DNA from: Bacteroidales bacterium UBA5072
GTDB taxonomy: Bacteria; Bacteroidota; Bacteroidia; Bacteroidales; UBA10428
Reading direction: 5' to 3'
Length of the DNA stretch: 19,625 bases
NCBI GenBank assembly: GCA_002415855.1
Contig: DIAS01000107.1
Coordinates: forward strand, 29,722 to 49,346
Position numbers and translations under genes: made by a program
Shown here: positions 1-5,874 of the stretch, piece by piece
How the letters are laid out: the number at the start of each line of letters is the position of its first letter
How positions within the stretch are numbered: the first letter of the stretch is position 1
The notes under the pieces: model-generated
The model's input: only the letters and a program-made list of their open reading frames with translations
What the model was told of the DNA's origin: nothing
Databases searched by the model: none

Positions 1-93
1 GGAGAACAAAGGCTTGACTTTGGGATAGAAGATCATGATCGCCAGCAGTAAAATGATTGAAATTGTCGTAATAATTCTGAATCTTTTATTCAT
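1..93 (-). CDS. N-terminal fragment of a membrane-anchored protein, probably RND efflux periplasmic adaptor (partial)
   Basis: A minus-strand reading frame opens with ATG at 93 and stays open for 31 codons to the left edge. The peptide begins MNKRFRII, continues with a hydrophobic stretch at about residues 7-23, and then FYPKVKPLF. A short basic N-terminus, one membrane anchor and a 'YPKxKPLF' exit sequence are typical of HlyD/AcrA-type adaptor subunits of Bacteroidetes RND efflux pumps. Such adaptors sit in the inner membrane and bridge the pump to an outer-membrane TolC-like channel. The family call is inference from this short leader, since no lipoyl or barrel domain is visible in the window. 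It is divergent from the small membrane protein gene at 292. A perfect TAnnTTTG -7 element lies upstream at 213-220 on the same strand, which supports a real gene start. Another single-pass or secreted protein is possible. Confidence 0.55.
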   Translation of the reverse strand, partial: MNKRFRIITTISIILLLAIMIFYPKVKPLFS

Positions 94-212
94 CGTAATT
101 GCATTGAATTAGTGGTTGATTGCCCGCCTGGCTTGTCTCAGAACAATGGTTAATGAATATTGTTCACGCTTGCATTTCGCAAAAATAGTGAATTGCTTTC
201 CCCTTCCTGAAA

Positions 213-220
213 CAAATATA
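213..220 (-). promoter_or_regulatory. Candidate Bacteroidetes -7 promoter element for the leftmost minus-strand gene
   Basis: Read on the minus strand the sequence is TATATTTG, an exact match to the Bacteroidetes primary-sigma -7 consensus TAnnTTTG. It lies about 120 bases upstream of the ATG at 93. No convincing -33 TTTG is seen at the expected distance, so the call rests on one element. Confidence 0.35.
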
Positions 221-291
221 CAAACCCTTTAATTGTATAGACATACTTGCAGGTGATAAAAAAATCATAACTTTCCAGAAAATCATATCAT

Positions 292-663
292 ATGGAAGAA
301 AACTACATGAAAAAACATGTAACGCTTGTTGCAGCGCTGCAGATTGGCTTCAGCACCATGGGCATACTGGCCGGCCTGGTGATATTCTTTGTCTTTTCGT
401 TTGCCAGTTCTTTTGTTCAGGATGTAGATGTGGCTGCAGCCGTTCTTAAAATCATCGGCACAATCCTGCCGTCTGTATTCATTCTGGGATCTTTGCTGGG
501 ATTGATCGGTGGAATCGGACTGCTGGCCTATCAGAAATGGGCCCGGATCCTTGTTATGATCGTTGCTGCCATTGGTTGTTTTATTTTCCCGGTAGGGACC
601 ATTATCGGCGTATATTCCCTGTGGGTGCTCATGCAGGATGAAACCGCCAAGCTGTTCAATTAG
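292..663 (+). CDS. Small multi-pass inner-membrane protein of unknown function
   Basis: This 123-residue protein is mostly hydrophobic. Likely membrane segments lie at about residues 14-39, 54-79 and 84-113, and the last may be two short helices broken by FPVGT. The C-terminal part (WARILVMI, then PVGTIIGVYSLWVLMQDETAKLF) matches a widespread family of small uncharacterised membrane proteins with a conserved 'PxGTxxGxYxLWVLxxxET' ending; this is recognition from memory. No catalytic motif is visible. An alternative start at residue 6 (307, MKKHVTLV) is equally plausible and fits relatives that begin just before the first helix. The gene stands alone, divergent from the partial gene on the left and about 230 bases before the FKBP gene. 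A long minus-strand reading frame across it is an antisense shadow. Confidence 0.75.
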   Translation: MEENYMKKHVTLVAALQIGFSTMGILAGLVIFFVFSFASSFVQDVDVAAAVLKIIGTILPSVFILGSLLGLIGGIGLLAYQKWARILVMIVAAIGCFIFPVGTIIGVYSLWVLMQDETAKLFN

Positions 664-810
664 CATTGAACCCGGACCGGGCAATACATTTACCGGATCG
701 CACAGGTTGTTAACCTGAAGGGGATCACTGCGGCATCCATGGAAAGGGACTGTGTCGTCGATTGATCTTGCTTCCGGTGGCATCCTCTCCGCTGAATAAA
801 TCAGCAGTGG

Positions 811-842
811 GTTGCTAAATTAAACCCTTAATAGTACATTTA
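811..842 (+). promoter_or_regulatory. Candidate promoter of the FKBP isomerase gene
   Basis: GTTG at 811-814 and TACATTTA at 835-842 are separated by 20 bases. This resembles the Bacteroidetes pattern TTTG, a spacer of about 19-21 bases, then TAnnTTTG, with one mismatch in each element. The predicted transcript would start near 849, about 50 bases before the ATG at 898. The match is by eye. Confidence 0.45.
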
Positions 843-897
843 CCCGGGCATTTTATGATGCCTGTGGTCATGATCATTCTAATTAATTAATAATCTG

Positions 898-1569
898 ATG
901 GATAAAATGAAATATCTGGCCGGCTTTCTCTTAGCCGGTTTATCAATTGCCCCTGCGGTGGCACAAAACAAACAGATGAACGCTGAGATCGATTCGGTTT
1001 CATACAGCCTGGGTGTCATGTTTGGATCGAATATGAAGAATGCCGGTATGGACGAGATCAATGAGAAGTTTTTACTGCAGGGTATCCTGGATGCCACAAA
1101 GGGCAATCAGACCGCCTTGACCATGGATCAGGCCAACCAGTGCCTTAACCAGTACATGATGAAGCTGAATGAAAAAAAGGCACTGATTGCACTTGCCGAA
1201 GGGCAGCAGTTCCTGATTGAAAATGCAAAAAAAGAAGGTGTTATAATCCTTCCGAGCGGACTTCAGTACAAAGTGATAAAGGAGGGCACAGGTAAATCAC
1301 CGGTTGATACCAGTGTTGTTACCGTTCATTATACCGGTACCTTTGTCAACGGTGAAGTATTTGACAGTTCCGTAGAACGGGGCGAACCTGCCACATTCCC
1401 GGTAAATCGTGTAATTGCCGGATGGACGGAGGCACTTCAGCTCATGAAGCCGGGATCGAGGTGGACCCTGTACATTCCCTCACATCTTGCCTATGGCGAG
1501 AATGGTCCGCAGGCGATAGGGCCCAACAAGGTGTTGATTTTTGACGTGGAACTCATTTCTTTTGAGTAG
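898..1569 (+). CDS. FKBP-type peptidyl-prolyl cis-trans isomerase, exported (FkpA/Mip-like)
   Basis: This enzyme catalyses cis-trans isomerisation of Xaa-Pro bonds and is expected to assist protein folding in the periplasm. The 223-residue product has a signal peptide at residues 1-22 (hydrophobic 6-18, then PAVA before Q23) with no lipobox cysteine. A helical FKBP_N-type dimerisation region follows at about 28-110 (SYSLGVMFG; AEGQQFLIENAKKEGV). The catalytic FKBP domain spans about 120-222. The pocket residues of FKBP12 are all recognisable: Y145 in VHYTG, F155-D156, F167, V172-I173 and W176 in VIAGW, Y199 in LAYG, and F215 in LIFDVEL. It should therefore be active. The length and domain order fit the FkpA/Mip family. 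An alternative start at codon 4 (907) would give a more typical signal peptide. The gene is monocistronic and convergent with the acyltransferase, with 36 bases between the stops. Confidence 0.93.
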   Translation: MDKMKYLAGFLLAGLSIAPAVAQNKQMNAEIDSVSYSLGVMFGSNMKNAGMDEINEKFLLQGILDATKGNQTALTMDQANQCLNQYMMKLNEKKALIALAEGQQFLIENAKKEGVIILPSGLQYKVIKEGTGKSPVDTSVVTVHYTGTFVNGEVFDSSVERGEPATFPVNRVIAGWTEALQLMKPGSRWTLYIPSHLAYGENGPQAIGPNKVLIFDVELISFE

Positions 1570-1605
1570 ACCGAAAAACGACCGGGCTGAAATTACACAA
1601 TACTG

Positions 1606-2457
1606 TCAGAACGGTACTTCTGTCACCCCGGCCAGACCGTATACCTGTTCTTTAACCCATTTTGCCCATTGCAGAGCGGTTTTTGAATGATCAAATGTTG
1701 TATAGGGGATCGGCTTTCCAAAAGTGACTGTCAGGTGATCATTGCGATGTTTGAAGGTTTCATCAACAAGGTAAAACATTTCCAGGTTGGCTTTTATCCC
1801 CAGTAATTTCCGCACCCGGTAAAGCCGATAGAAGAAAGCTGAATTGCGCCCGGTGAAATGCACGGGTACGATATCGCGTTTGTAATGAACCGCTTTTGTT
1901 ACAAAGTTCTTCTTCCATTCCAGATCCATTACCTGTCCGTTGATGTACCTGGAAACCAATCCTGCCGGGAAGGTAACAATATGTGCATCTGAGAGATATG
2001 CCTCATGAAGCTTTTCTGCGGATTCTGTGGCCTGCTTTCCATGTTTGTTAATGGGGATAAAGAGCGGTCGCAGGTTGGTTATATTCATCAGAATATCATT
2101 CGAAAGAAACTTGAAATCAGCATAATACCTGCTCATTATGTCCATCATACAGATACCGTCGAATCCACCAAGCGGGTGATTCGACGCAAAGATACAACGA
2201 CTGTTGCGCGGAAGATTTTCATCACCTTTTATGGTAATGCTTACATTAAAATCCCGGATAGCGGCACGGGCAAAATCAAGGCCATACTTGTCGCCATGCT
2301 TTTCCAGGAATTCGTTGATGTCATCCTGGTGCGCTATTTTCTCCAGGTACCTGAAAACAAATCCGGGCAAGAGGCTTGCCAACCGGGAATTCTTATCATA
2401 AAAAACCTTTCGTATGTTGACCGGTTGCGTTTTTTCCTGCAATTTATTCTCCGTCAT
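1606..2457 (-). CDS. Lysophospholipid/N-acyltransferase of the PlsC superfamily (GlsB/OlsB-like)
   Basis: This is a membrane-associated acyltransferase of 283 residues from the chosen start. The signature SNHPLGGFDG at residues 92-101 places the catalytic His94 and Asp100 five residues apart (HX5D, against HX4D in classical PlsC). FPAG at 163-166 and a PIN motif near 135-137 fit the substrate-binding blocks of the superfamily. The N-terminal part (FRYLEKIAHQDDINEFLEKHG) and the HX5D variant resemble Bacteroidetes enzymes annotated as hemolysin-like or GlsB-type N-acyltransferases, which make glycine or ornithine lipids. That assignment is inference, and a lysophosphatidate acyltransferase is the alternative. 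I chose ATG at 2457 over the in-frame TTG at 2487 because the TTG overlaps a TAnnTTTG promoter element, so it would lie outside the message. The gene is convergent with FKBP and alone on its strand. Confidence 0.85.
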   Translation of the reverse strand: MTENKLQEKTQPVNIRKVFYDKNSRLASLLPGFVFRYLEKIAHQDDINEFLEKHGDKYGLDFARAAIRDFNVSITIKGDENLPRNSRCIFASNHPLGGFDGICMMDIMSRYYADFKFLSNDILMNITNLRPLFIPINKHGKQATESAEKLHEAYLSDAHIVTFPAGLVSRYINGQVMDLEWKKNFVTKAVHYKRDIVPVHFTGRNSAFFYRLYRVRKLLGIKANLEMFYLVDETFKHRNDHLTVTFGKPIPYTTFDHSKTALQWAKWVKEQVYGLAGVTEVPF

Positions 2458-2484
2458 AACTGTAATTTTATCGAACAAGTGTAG

Positions 2485-2492
2485 CAAATTTA
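2485..2492 (-). promoter_or_regulatory. Candidate -7 promoter element of the acyltransferase gene
   Basis: Read on the minus strand this is TAAATTTG, an exact TAnnTTTG match. It lies 28 bases before the ATG at 2457 and implies a short leader of about 20 bases. It argues against a TTG start at 2487. No clear -33 element is seen. Confidence 0.42.
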
Positions 2493-2544
2493 AACAATCA
2501 GGCCGATAACCCGATCAGTAATTTCATACAATCCCAACGATGCA

Positions 2545-2725
2545 TTACTTGTTAAGCCGTTCCATGAAGTTTTGAACGCGCTCAAGGTTCATGATCAATT
2601 CAGGATTGATGCTGATGGAAATAAAAAATCAGACGGAACGGTTGCATATCCAGCTGCATGCCTTTCAAAAAAGCAGCCAGTATATTACAAAACACATGCT
2701 GAACAATATACTCCTCAAACCGCAT
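2545..2725 (-). pseudogene. Possible decayed C-terminal remnant of an unidentified gene
   Basis: On the minus strand a 41-codon frame runs from ATG at 2725 to a stop at 2600 and includes EEYIVQHVFCNILAAFLKGM. A second frame, closed just upstream by a TGA, reads FISISINPELIM, NLERVQNF, MERLNK and stops at 2545. The two join into one plausible peptide if one base is removed from a run of six A's on the plus strand (2623-2628). A third frame (ending at a TGA within the first) continues upstream towards the epimerase stop with hydrophobic, protein-like composition. The joined peptide has helical, amphipathic character, but I cannot assign a family; a TetR-like C-terminal domain crossed my mind and is unsupported. 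It may equally be chance open sequence. Confidence 0.25.
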
Positions 2726-2817
2726 TCAAATGCACTGGTAAAGGTCTGGTCACCCTGTTTGAGGGCCAGGTGAAGGAGTACCAGCACAAAAATTAGTACC
2801 GTTACCGTGTACTTCTT

Positions 2818-3831
2818 TTATTCATGAATTGGCTGCTTAACCCATTTACGATCGAAATACCCGTTACTGCCGAACCAGTTGATGGCATCGGCTATTGCTG
2901 TATTAATGGGGGTTTGCGGCAAATCAAGCTCTTTTAAGGCTTTGGCGCTGCTGTAATAATTGCCGACGCAAAGCATTTTGGCATTGAGCCTGTTCAGGTC
3001 CGATCTGCCAATGATCTGATTAAACACTTCACCCGTGATTCCCATGGCTGCCAAAAATCCAGGTGATAGACTAATCCTGTGGCGTGACTGACCCGACACC
3101 TCATCGATTTTTTTAAAGAACTCCCCATAGGTGAGGTTTTCGTGGGCCAGCAGATAACACGATCCTGATTTACCTTTTGCTATTGCACTGCAAATGCCAT
3201 TCGCGACGTCGGCCACATGCACAAAGTTCTTTCCCCCCGGCGGAACAAGGACAAACTTTTTCTGATACATCCTGGTAATTATCCTTCCGGAACTTGGTTT
3301 TGAGTCATAGGCACCAATCATAAAGGTCGGATTTACTACGGTTGCATTAAGACGGCCATCCTGTGCAAAGCCAAGCACCAGATCCTGAGCCTGCATTTTA
3401 CTGATGGCATAACCGGATAACGAAAAGGGATATTTTGCTGGCATATCCTCGTTGCCGGGACAATCTTTTGTCCCATAGCCGAAGGTGTTGGCAGTGCTGA
3501 CAAAAATAAACTTTTTCACCTTATTGCTGAAAGAGGCTTCGAGCATGTGCAAGGTAGCTGCAACGTTAACCTGCCAGTATGGACCTATGCCCCGATGATG
3601 CTGTGAAGTATCGGCTGCTGCATGGATGACCACATCACAGCCTTTTACCGCCTTCATAACATCTCTGCTTTCTGTAATATACCCCTGAAATACTTCGCTG
3701 ACAGTCCCTGATAAGGAAAGAAGATTCGCAGAAGGTCTTACCATGGCACGTACTTCAAACCCACGCCTGTTGAGCTCCCTGACTACATTTGACGCCAGGA
3801 AACCATTTGCTCCGGTCACCAACGCTTTCAT
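2818..3831 (-). CDS. NAD(P)-dependent epimerase/reductase, extended SDR family
   Basis: This 337-residue protein has a Rossmann fold and is predicted to be a cytoplasmic NAD(P)-dependent oxidoreductase acting on a sugar or an alcohol/ketone substrate. The nucleotide-binding motif TGANGFLAS is at residues 6-14 (G7, G10, A13). It is followed by the dinucleotide-contact block HAAADTS at 70-76, the catalytic Ser/Thr region VSTAN at 111-115, and the YxxxK pair Y141 and K145. The segment PPGGKNFVHVADVA (197-210) and the overall length resemble dihydroflavonol-reductase or 3-beta-HSD-like extended SDRs rather than classical GalE, but the substrate cannot be told from sequence. It is transcribed divergently from the mraZ cluster, with a 213-base gap between the two start codons that also holds the MraZ boxes. 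Start ATG at 3831 puts the glycine motif six residues in, as usual for the family. Confidence 0.88.
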   Translation of the reverse strand: MKALVTGANGFLASNVVRELNRRGFEVRAMVRPSANLLSLSGTVSEVFQGYITESRDVMKAVKGCDVVIHAAADTSQHHRGIGPYWQVNVAATLHMLEASFSNKVKKFIFVSTANTFGYGTKDCPGNEDMPAKYPFSLSGYAISKMQAQDLVLGFAQDGRLNATVVNPTFMIGAYDSKPSSGRIITRMYQKKFVLVPPGGKNFVHVADVANGICSAIAKGKSGSCYLLAHENLTYGEFFKKIDEVSGQSRHRISLSPGFLAAMGITGEVFNQIIGRSDLNRLNAKMLCVGNYYSSAKALKELDLPQTPINTAIADAINWFGSNGYFDRKWVKQPIHE

Positions 3832-3940
3832 GTCTGTAAGTTACTTATTTATTCTCATTGCAAGTCTGCCTGTTCACTTTACAAGCGGAAGGAATCAGAT
3901 CCTTGCATTACAGGTTTAAAAGTAAGTAATACAGTCAATT

Positions 3941-3960
3941 AACACTTCCGCGGAAAAGTT
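3941..3960. repeat. 20-bp interrupted palindrome upstream of the MraZ boxes
   Basis: The sequence is AAC, two unpaired bases, the perfect palindrome TTCCGCGGAA, two unpaired bases, GTT. Eight of ten positions on each side of the centre are complementary. It lies in the gap between the divergent epimerase and mraZ, ten bases before the first MraZ box. It could be a dimeric regulator site, or chance. Confidence 0.35.
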
Positions 3961-3970
3961 ATTAACAAAG

Positions 3971-4005
3971 TGGGAAAAAATGGGGAATTGTGGTATAAAG
4001 TGGGA
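3971..4005 (+). promoter_or_regulatory. MraZ operator: four TGGG-type boxes with 10-bp period
   Basis: TGGGA, TGGGG, TGGTA and TGGGA begin at 3971, 3981, 3991 and 4001, so each box is separated by exactly five bases. This matches the known MraZ recognition pattern of TGGGN repeats with 5-bp spacers upstream of mraZ (established in E. coli). The third box is degenerate (TGGT). The 10-mer AAAGTGGGAA occurs twice exactly, at 3967 and 3997. The array ends 40 bases before the mraZ ATG and abuts a candidate -7 element, so autoregulation of the dcw operon by MraZ is likely. Confidence 0.85.
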
Positions 4006-4015
4006 ATAAATGTAT

Positions 4016-4023
4016 TACTTTTA
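4016..4023 (+). promoter_or_regulatory. Candidate -7 promoter element of the dcw operon
   Basis: TACTTTTA matches TAnnTTTG at all but the last base and lies 21 bases before the mraZ ATG at 4045. Its -33 region would fall inside the MraZ box array, where no clear TTTG is present. Overlap of promoter and operator would fit direct control by MraZ. Confidence 0.4.
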
Positions 4024-4044
4024 CATTCCAAACCGAAACCAGGC

Positions 4045-4530
4045 ATGATAACTTTTACCGGGGACTTTACCTGCAGGCTTGATGAAAAAGGCCGCGTACT
4101 GCTGCCTTCTGCTTTTCTGAAGCAGATGGCCGGCAGTGTTCAGGAGAAGTTTGTCCTGCGGAAGGATATTTTCGCTTCCTGCCTGGTTTTGTATCCCATG
4201 GCCGAATGGGAAAGACAGAACCAGATCCTGAGGCAGAGCACCAATCCGTACAACCGGGAACACGGTGAATTTCTCCGTATGTTTTTCAAAGGTACGGCAG
4301 AAGTGATTCTGGATAACAGCAACAGGATGCTGATACCCAAAAAACTTTTGGAGGAAATAGGAGCCGACCGTGAAATTGTCATGGCCGGACAACTGAGCAG
4401 GATCGAGATCTGGACCCGGGATGCTTATGACGGTATTGAAAATGCAGGTGATAATATTGCGCTTTTGGCTGAAAAGATCATGGGCAACGCCAACAATGGC
4501 GGAATCCTTAACAAAAGCACAGGTGAATGA
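4045..4530 (+). CDS. mraZ: MraZ, DNA-binding transcriptional regulator of the dcw cluster
   Basis: MraZ is an AbrB/SpoVT-fold ring-forming protein that binds repeats upstream of its own gene and controls the division and cell-wall operon. The 161-residue product has two tandem SpoVT-AbrB halves. The first motif is LDEKGRVLLP at residues 12-21, the expected DxxGR (D13, G16, R17). The second is LDNSNRMLIP at 89-98, where Asn93 stands in the glycine position while D90 and R94 are kept. The start at 4045 (MITFTGDF) was chosen because family members begin with a similar beta strand just before the first motif. In-frame GTG codons further upstream lie in the operator. It is the first gene of the cluster and overlaps rsmH by four bases (ATGA), with its own binding sites just upstream. 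Confidence 0.95.
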   Translation: MITFTGDFTCRLDEKGRVLLPSAFLKQMAGSVQEKFVLRKDIFASCLVLYPMAEWERQNQILRQSTNPYNREHGEFLRMFFKGTAEVILDNSNRMLIPKKLLEEIGADREIVMAGQLSRIEIWTRDAYDGIENAGDNIALLAEKIMGNANNGGILNKSTGE

Positions 4531-5426
4531 GCGCTTATCATATACCGGTTCTTTTAAAGGAGAGTGTTGATGGGCTAAACCTCTCATCGGGAGGAGTTTA
4601 TGTGGATGCAACCTACGGCGGCGGAGGGCATTCTGTCGAAATACTGCGGAGACTCGAAAACGGCAGATTGTTCGCCTTTGATCAGGATGAGGATGCTGCG
4701 AAGAATTTGCCGGAAGGCGATAAGTTCTTTTTCATACAGGGTAACTTCAGATTCCTGAAAAACTACCTGAACTATTACGGGATTACGGATATTGATGGCT
4801 TGATAGCTGACCTGGGTGTTTCATCGCATCATTTCAACACCCCGGGCAGAGGTTTTACTTACCGTGCGGAGGCTGCCCTCGATATGCGCATGAACCGTCA
4901 GGGACAGCTCACCGCCGAAATGGTCGTCAACGATTATGAGGTCGGCCGTTTGTCCCGACTTTTCAGGGAGTATGGCGAATTGCCACAGGCACACAAGCTT
5001 GCCTTTGCCATTGGGCAATACCGGAACAAACAGCGGATCATGACAACGACTCAATTGGTTCAATCCATTGAAGCCCTGATCCCCAGACAGTCGGAAAATC
5101 AATTTCTATCCAAGGTCTTTCAGGCGATACGGATCGAGGTGAACCACGAGCTGGAAAGCCTGAATGATATGCTTACAAGTGCTACCGGGATGCTTAAACC
5201 AGGTGGTCGCCTGGTGATCATCAGTTATCATTCGCTTGAAGACAGAATGGTAAAGAACTTCATGCGGTGGGGCAATAGTTCCGAAGAACCTGTTAAAGAC
5301 GTATTTGGTCACAGCTTCGAGCCCTTCAGGGTGATCACCAGGAAGCCGGTAGTTGCCGATGAAACCGAAGTAATGGATAACCCCCGTGCACGGAGTGCGC
5401 GACTGAGAATTGCCGAGAAAAAGTAA
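4527..5426 (+). CDS. rsmH: 16S rRNA (cytosine-1402 N4)-methyltransferase RsmH (MraW)
   Basis: RsmH uses S-adenosylmethionine to methylate N4 of C1402 in the ribosomal P site. All diagnostic blocks of the family are present in the 299 residues: HIPVLLKE at 5-12, the SAM-binding DATYGGGGH at 27-35, FDQD at 51-54, DLGVSS at 95-100, RGF then LDMRM at 118-122, FQAIRIEVNHEL at 198-209, SYHSLEDR at 233-240 and NPRARSARLR at 285-294. The common DGPLDMRMD appears here as EAALDMRMN, a mild variation. Length is close to the usual 300-315 residues. The start codon overlaps the mraZ stop (ATGA), implying translational coupling. ftsL follows after five bases. Its place as second gene of the dcw cluster is conserved across bacteria although its substrate is the ribosome. 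Confidence 0.97.
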   Translation: MSAYHIPVLLKESVDGLNLSSGGVYVDATYGGGGHSVEILRRLENGRLFAFDQDEDAAKNLPEGDKFFFIQGNFRFLKNYLNYYGITDIDGLIADLGVSSHHFNTPGRGFTYRAEAALDMRMNRQGQLTAEMVVNDYEVGRLSRLFREYGELPQAHKLAFAIGQYRNKQRIMTTTQLVQSIEALIPRQSENQFLSKVFQAIRIEVNHELESLNDMLTSATGMLKPGGRLVIISYHSLEDRMVKNFMRWGNSSEEPVKDVFGHSFEPFRVITRKPVVADETEVMDNPRARSARLRIAEKK

Positions 5427-5431
5427 TACAA

Positions 5432-5866
5432 ATGGATCCAAAAGACAGGCATATCGATCTGACTTACGTTCAGGAGGAACAGGAACACGGGCAGAAAACC
5501 GCCGAAAAGCAGGCAACCGCAAACGCAGACTCACCCATACCGGAAAAGCCCGGCAGGAAAGTCCGACTGGGTGAGCTGATCGATGGGACAATCCTGGTGC
5601 GGGAGAACATGATACGACAGTTACCCTATTTACTATTCCTCACTTTCCTTGGGGTGATCTATATCGGGAACCGTTTTCATGCCGAGAAAATGGTCCGGCA
5701 GATCAACGACCTGAAGACTGAGGTAGGAAACTTGCGGGCTGAGCAGATTACCATTACATCGGAATTGATGAATATCAGCAGACCATCAGAAGTGGCGTCC
5801 CTGGTGGAATCGAAAGGCCTGGGGCTGAAAGAATCTCTGGAACCGCCAAAAAAACTCAGAAAATGA
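5432..5866 (+). CDS. ftsL: FtsL-like cell division protein (Bacteroidetes type)
   Basis: FtsL is a small bitopic divisome protein that links FtsQ/FtsB to the FtsW-FtsI synthase. The 144-residue product has a charged, Gln/Glu/Lys-rich cytoplasmic region (about 1-62), one membrane helix at about 64-79 (LPYLLFLTFLGVIYIGN) and a periplasmic coiled coil at about 84-113 with hydrophobic heptad positions. A short C-terminal tail follows, with SRPSEVASLVES recalling the 'R.P..IE..A' element of FtsL. Sequence similarity within this family is weak, so the name rests on topology plus position between rsmH and ftsI. The cytoplasmic extension is longer than in E. coli FtsL (121 residues in total) and is usual for Bacteroidetes. 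It lies 5 bases after rsmH and 8 before ftsI. Confidence 0.88.
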   Translation: MDPKDRHIDLTYVQEEQEHGQKTAEKQATANADSPIPEKPGRKVRLGELIDGTILVRENMIRQLPYLLFLTFLGVIYIGNRFHAEKMVRQINDLKTEVGNLRAEQITITSELMNISRPSEVASLVESKGLGLKESLEPPKKLRK

Positions 5867-5874
5867 TTTAACCC

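Larger units (their letters stand above)
2458..2817. other. Intergenic stretch without an intact gene
   Basis: This 360-base gap lies between two minus-strand genes. It holds the acyltransferase -7 element at its left end and a possible decayed minus-strand coding remnant (separate entry). Plus-strand reading frames of 60-74 codons exist here, but they overlap each other in different frames, and the 74-codon one at 2572 starts at TTG. I see no RNA gene or insertion sequence. Confidence 0.5.

Noticed and set aside
703..717. Inverted repeat CAGGTT-GTT-AACCTG after the small membrane protein gene as a terminator
   Set aside because: The stem is only six pairs with no T-run after it, and it lies 40 bases past the stop. 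This is too weak to call.
283..783. 166-codon minus-strand frame over the small membrane protein gene
   Set aside because: Its composition is unlike a folded protein, and the plus strand encodes a membrane protein with a recognisable family pattern.
2005..2484. 159-codon plus-strand frame antisense to the acyltransferase
   Set aside because: The opposite strand encodes a clear acyltransferase with catalytic motifs, so this is a shadow frame.
2572..2796. Plus-strand reading frame of 74 codons in the 2458-2817 gap
   Set aside because: It starts at TTG, has no ribosome-binding site or recognisable motif, and overlaps another plus-strand frame. The minus-strand reading looks more protein-like.
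3917..3924. TACTTTTA on the minus strand as promoter of the epimerase
   Set aside because: It matches the -7 consensus with one mismatch, but no -33 element lies at a suitable distance in this AT-rich stretch, and the leader would be about 80 bases. Not strong enough to list.
3959..3967. DnaA-box-like TTATTAACA before the MraZ boxes
   Set aside because: It mismatches the TTATnCACA consensus at a conserved position, stands alone, and there is no origin context.
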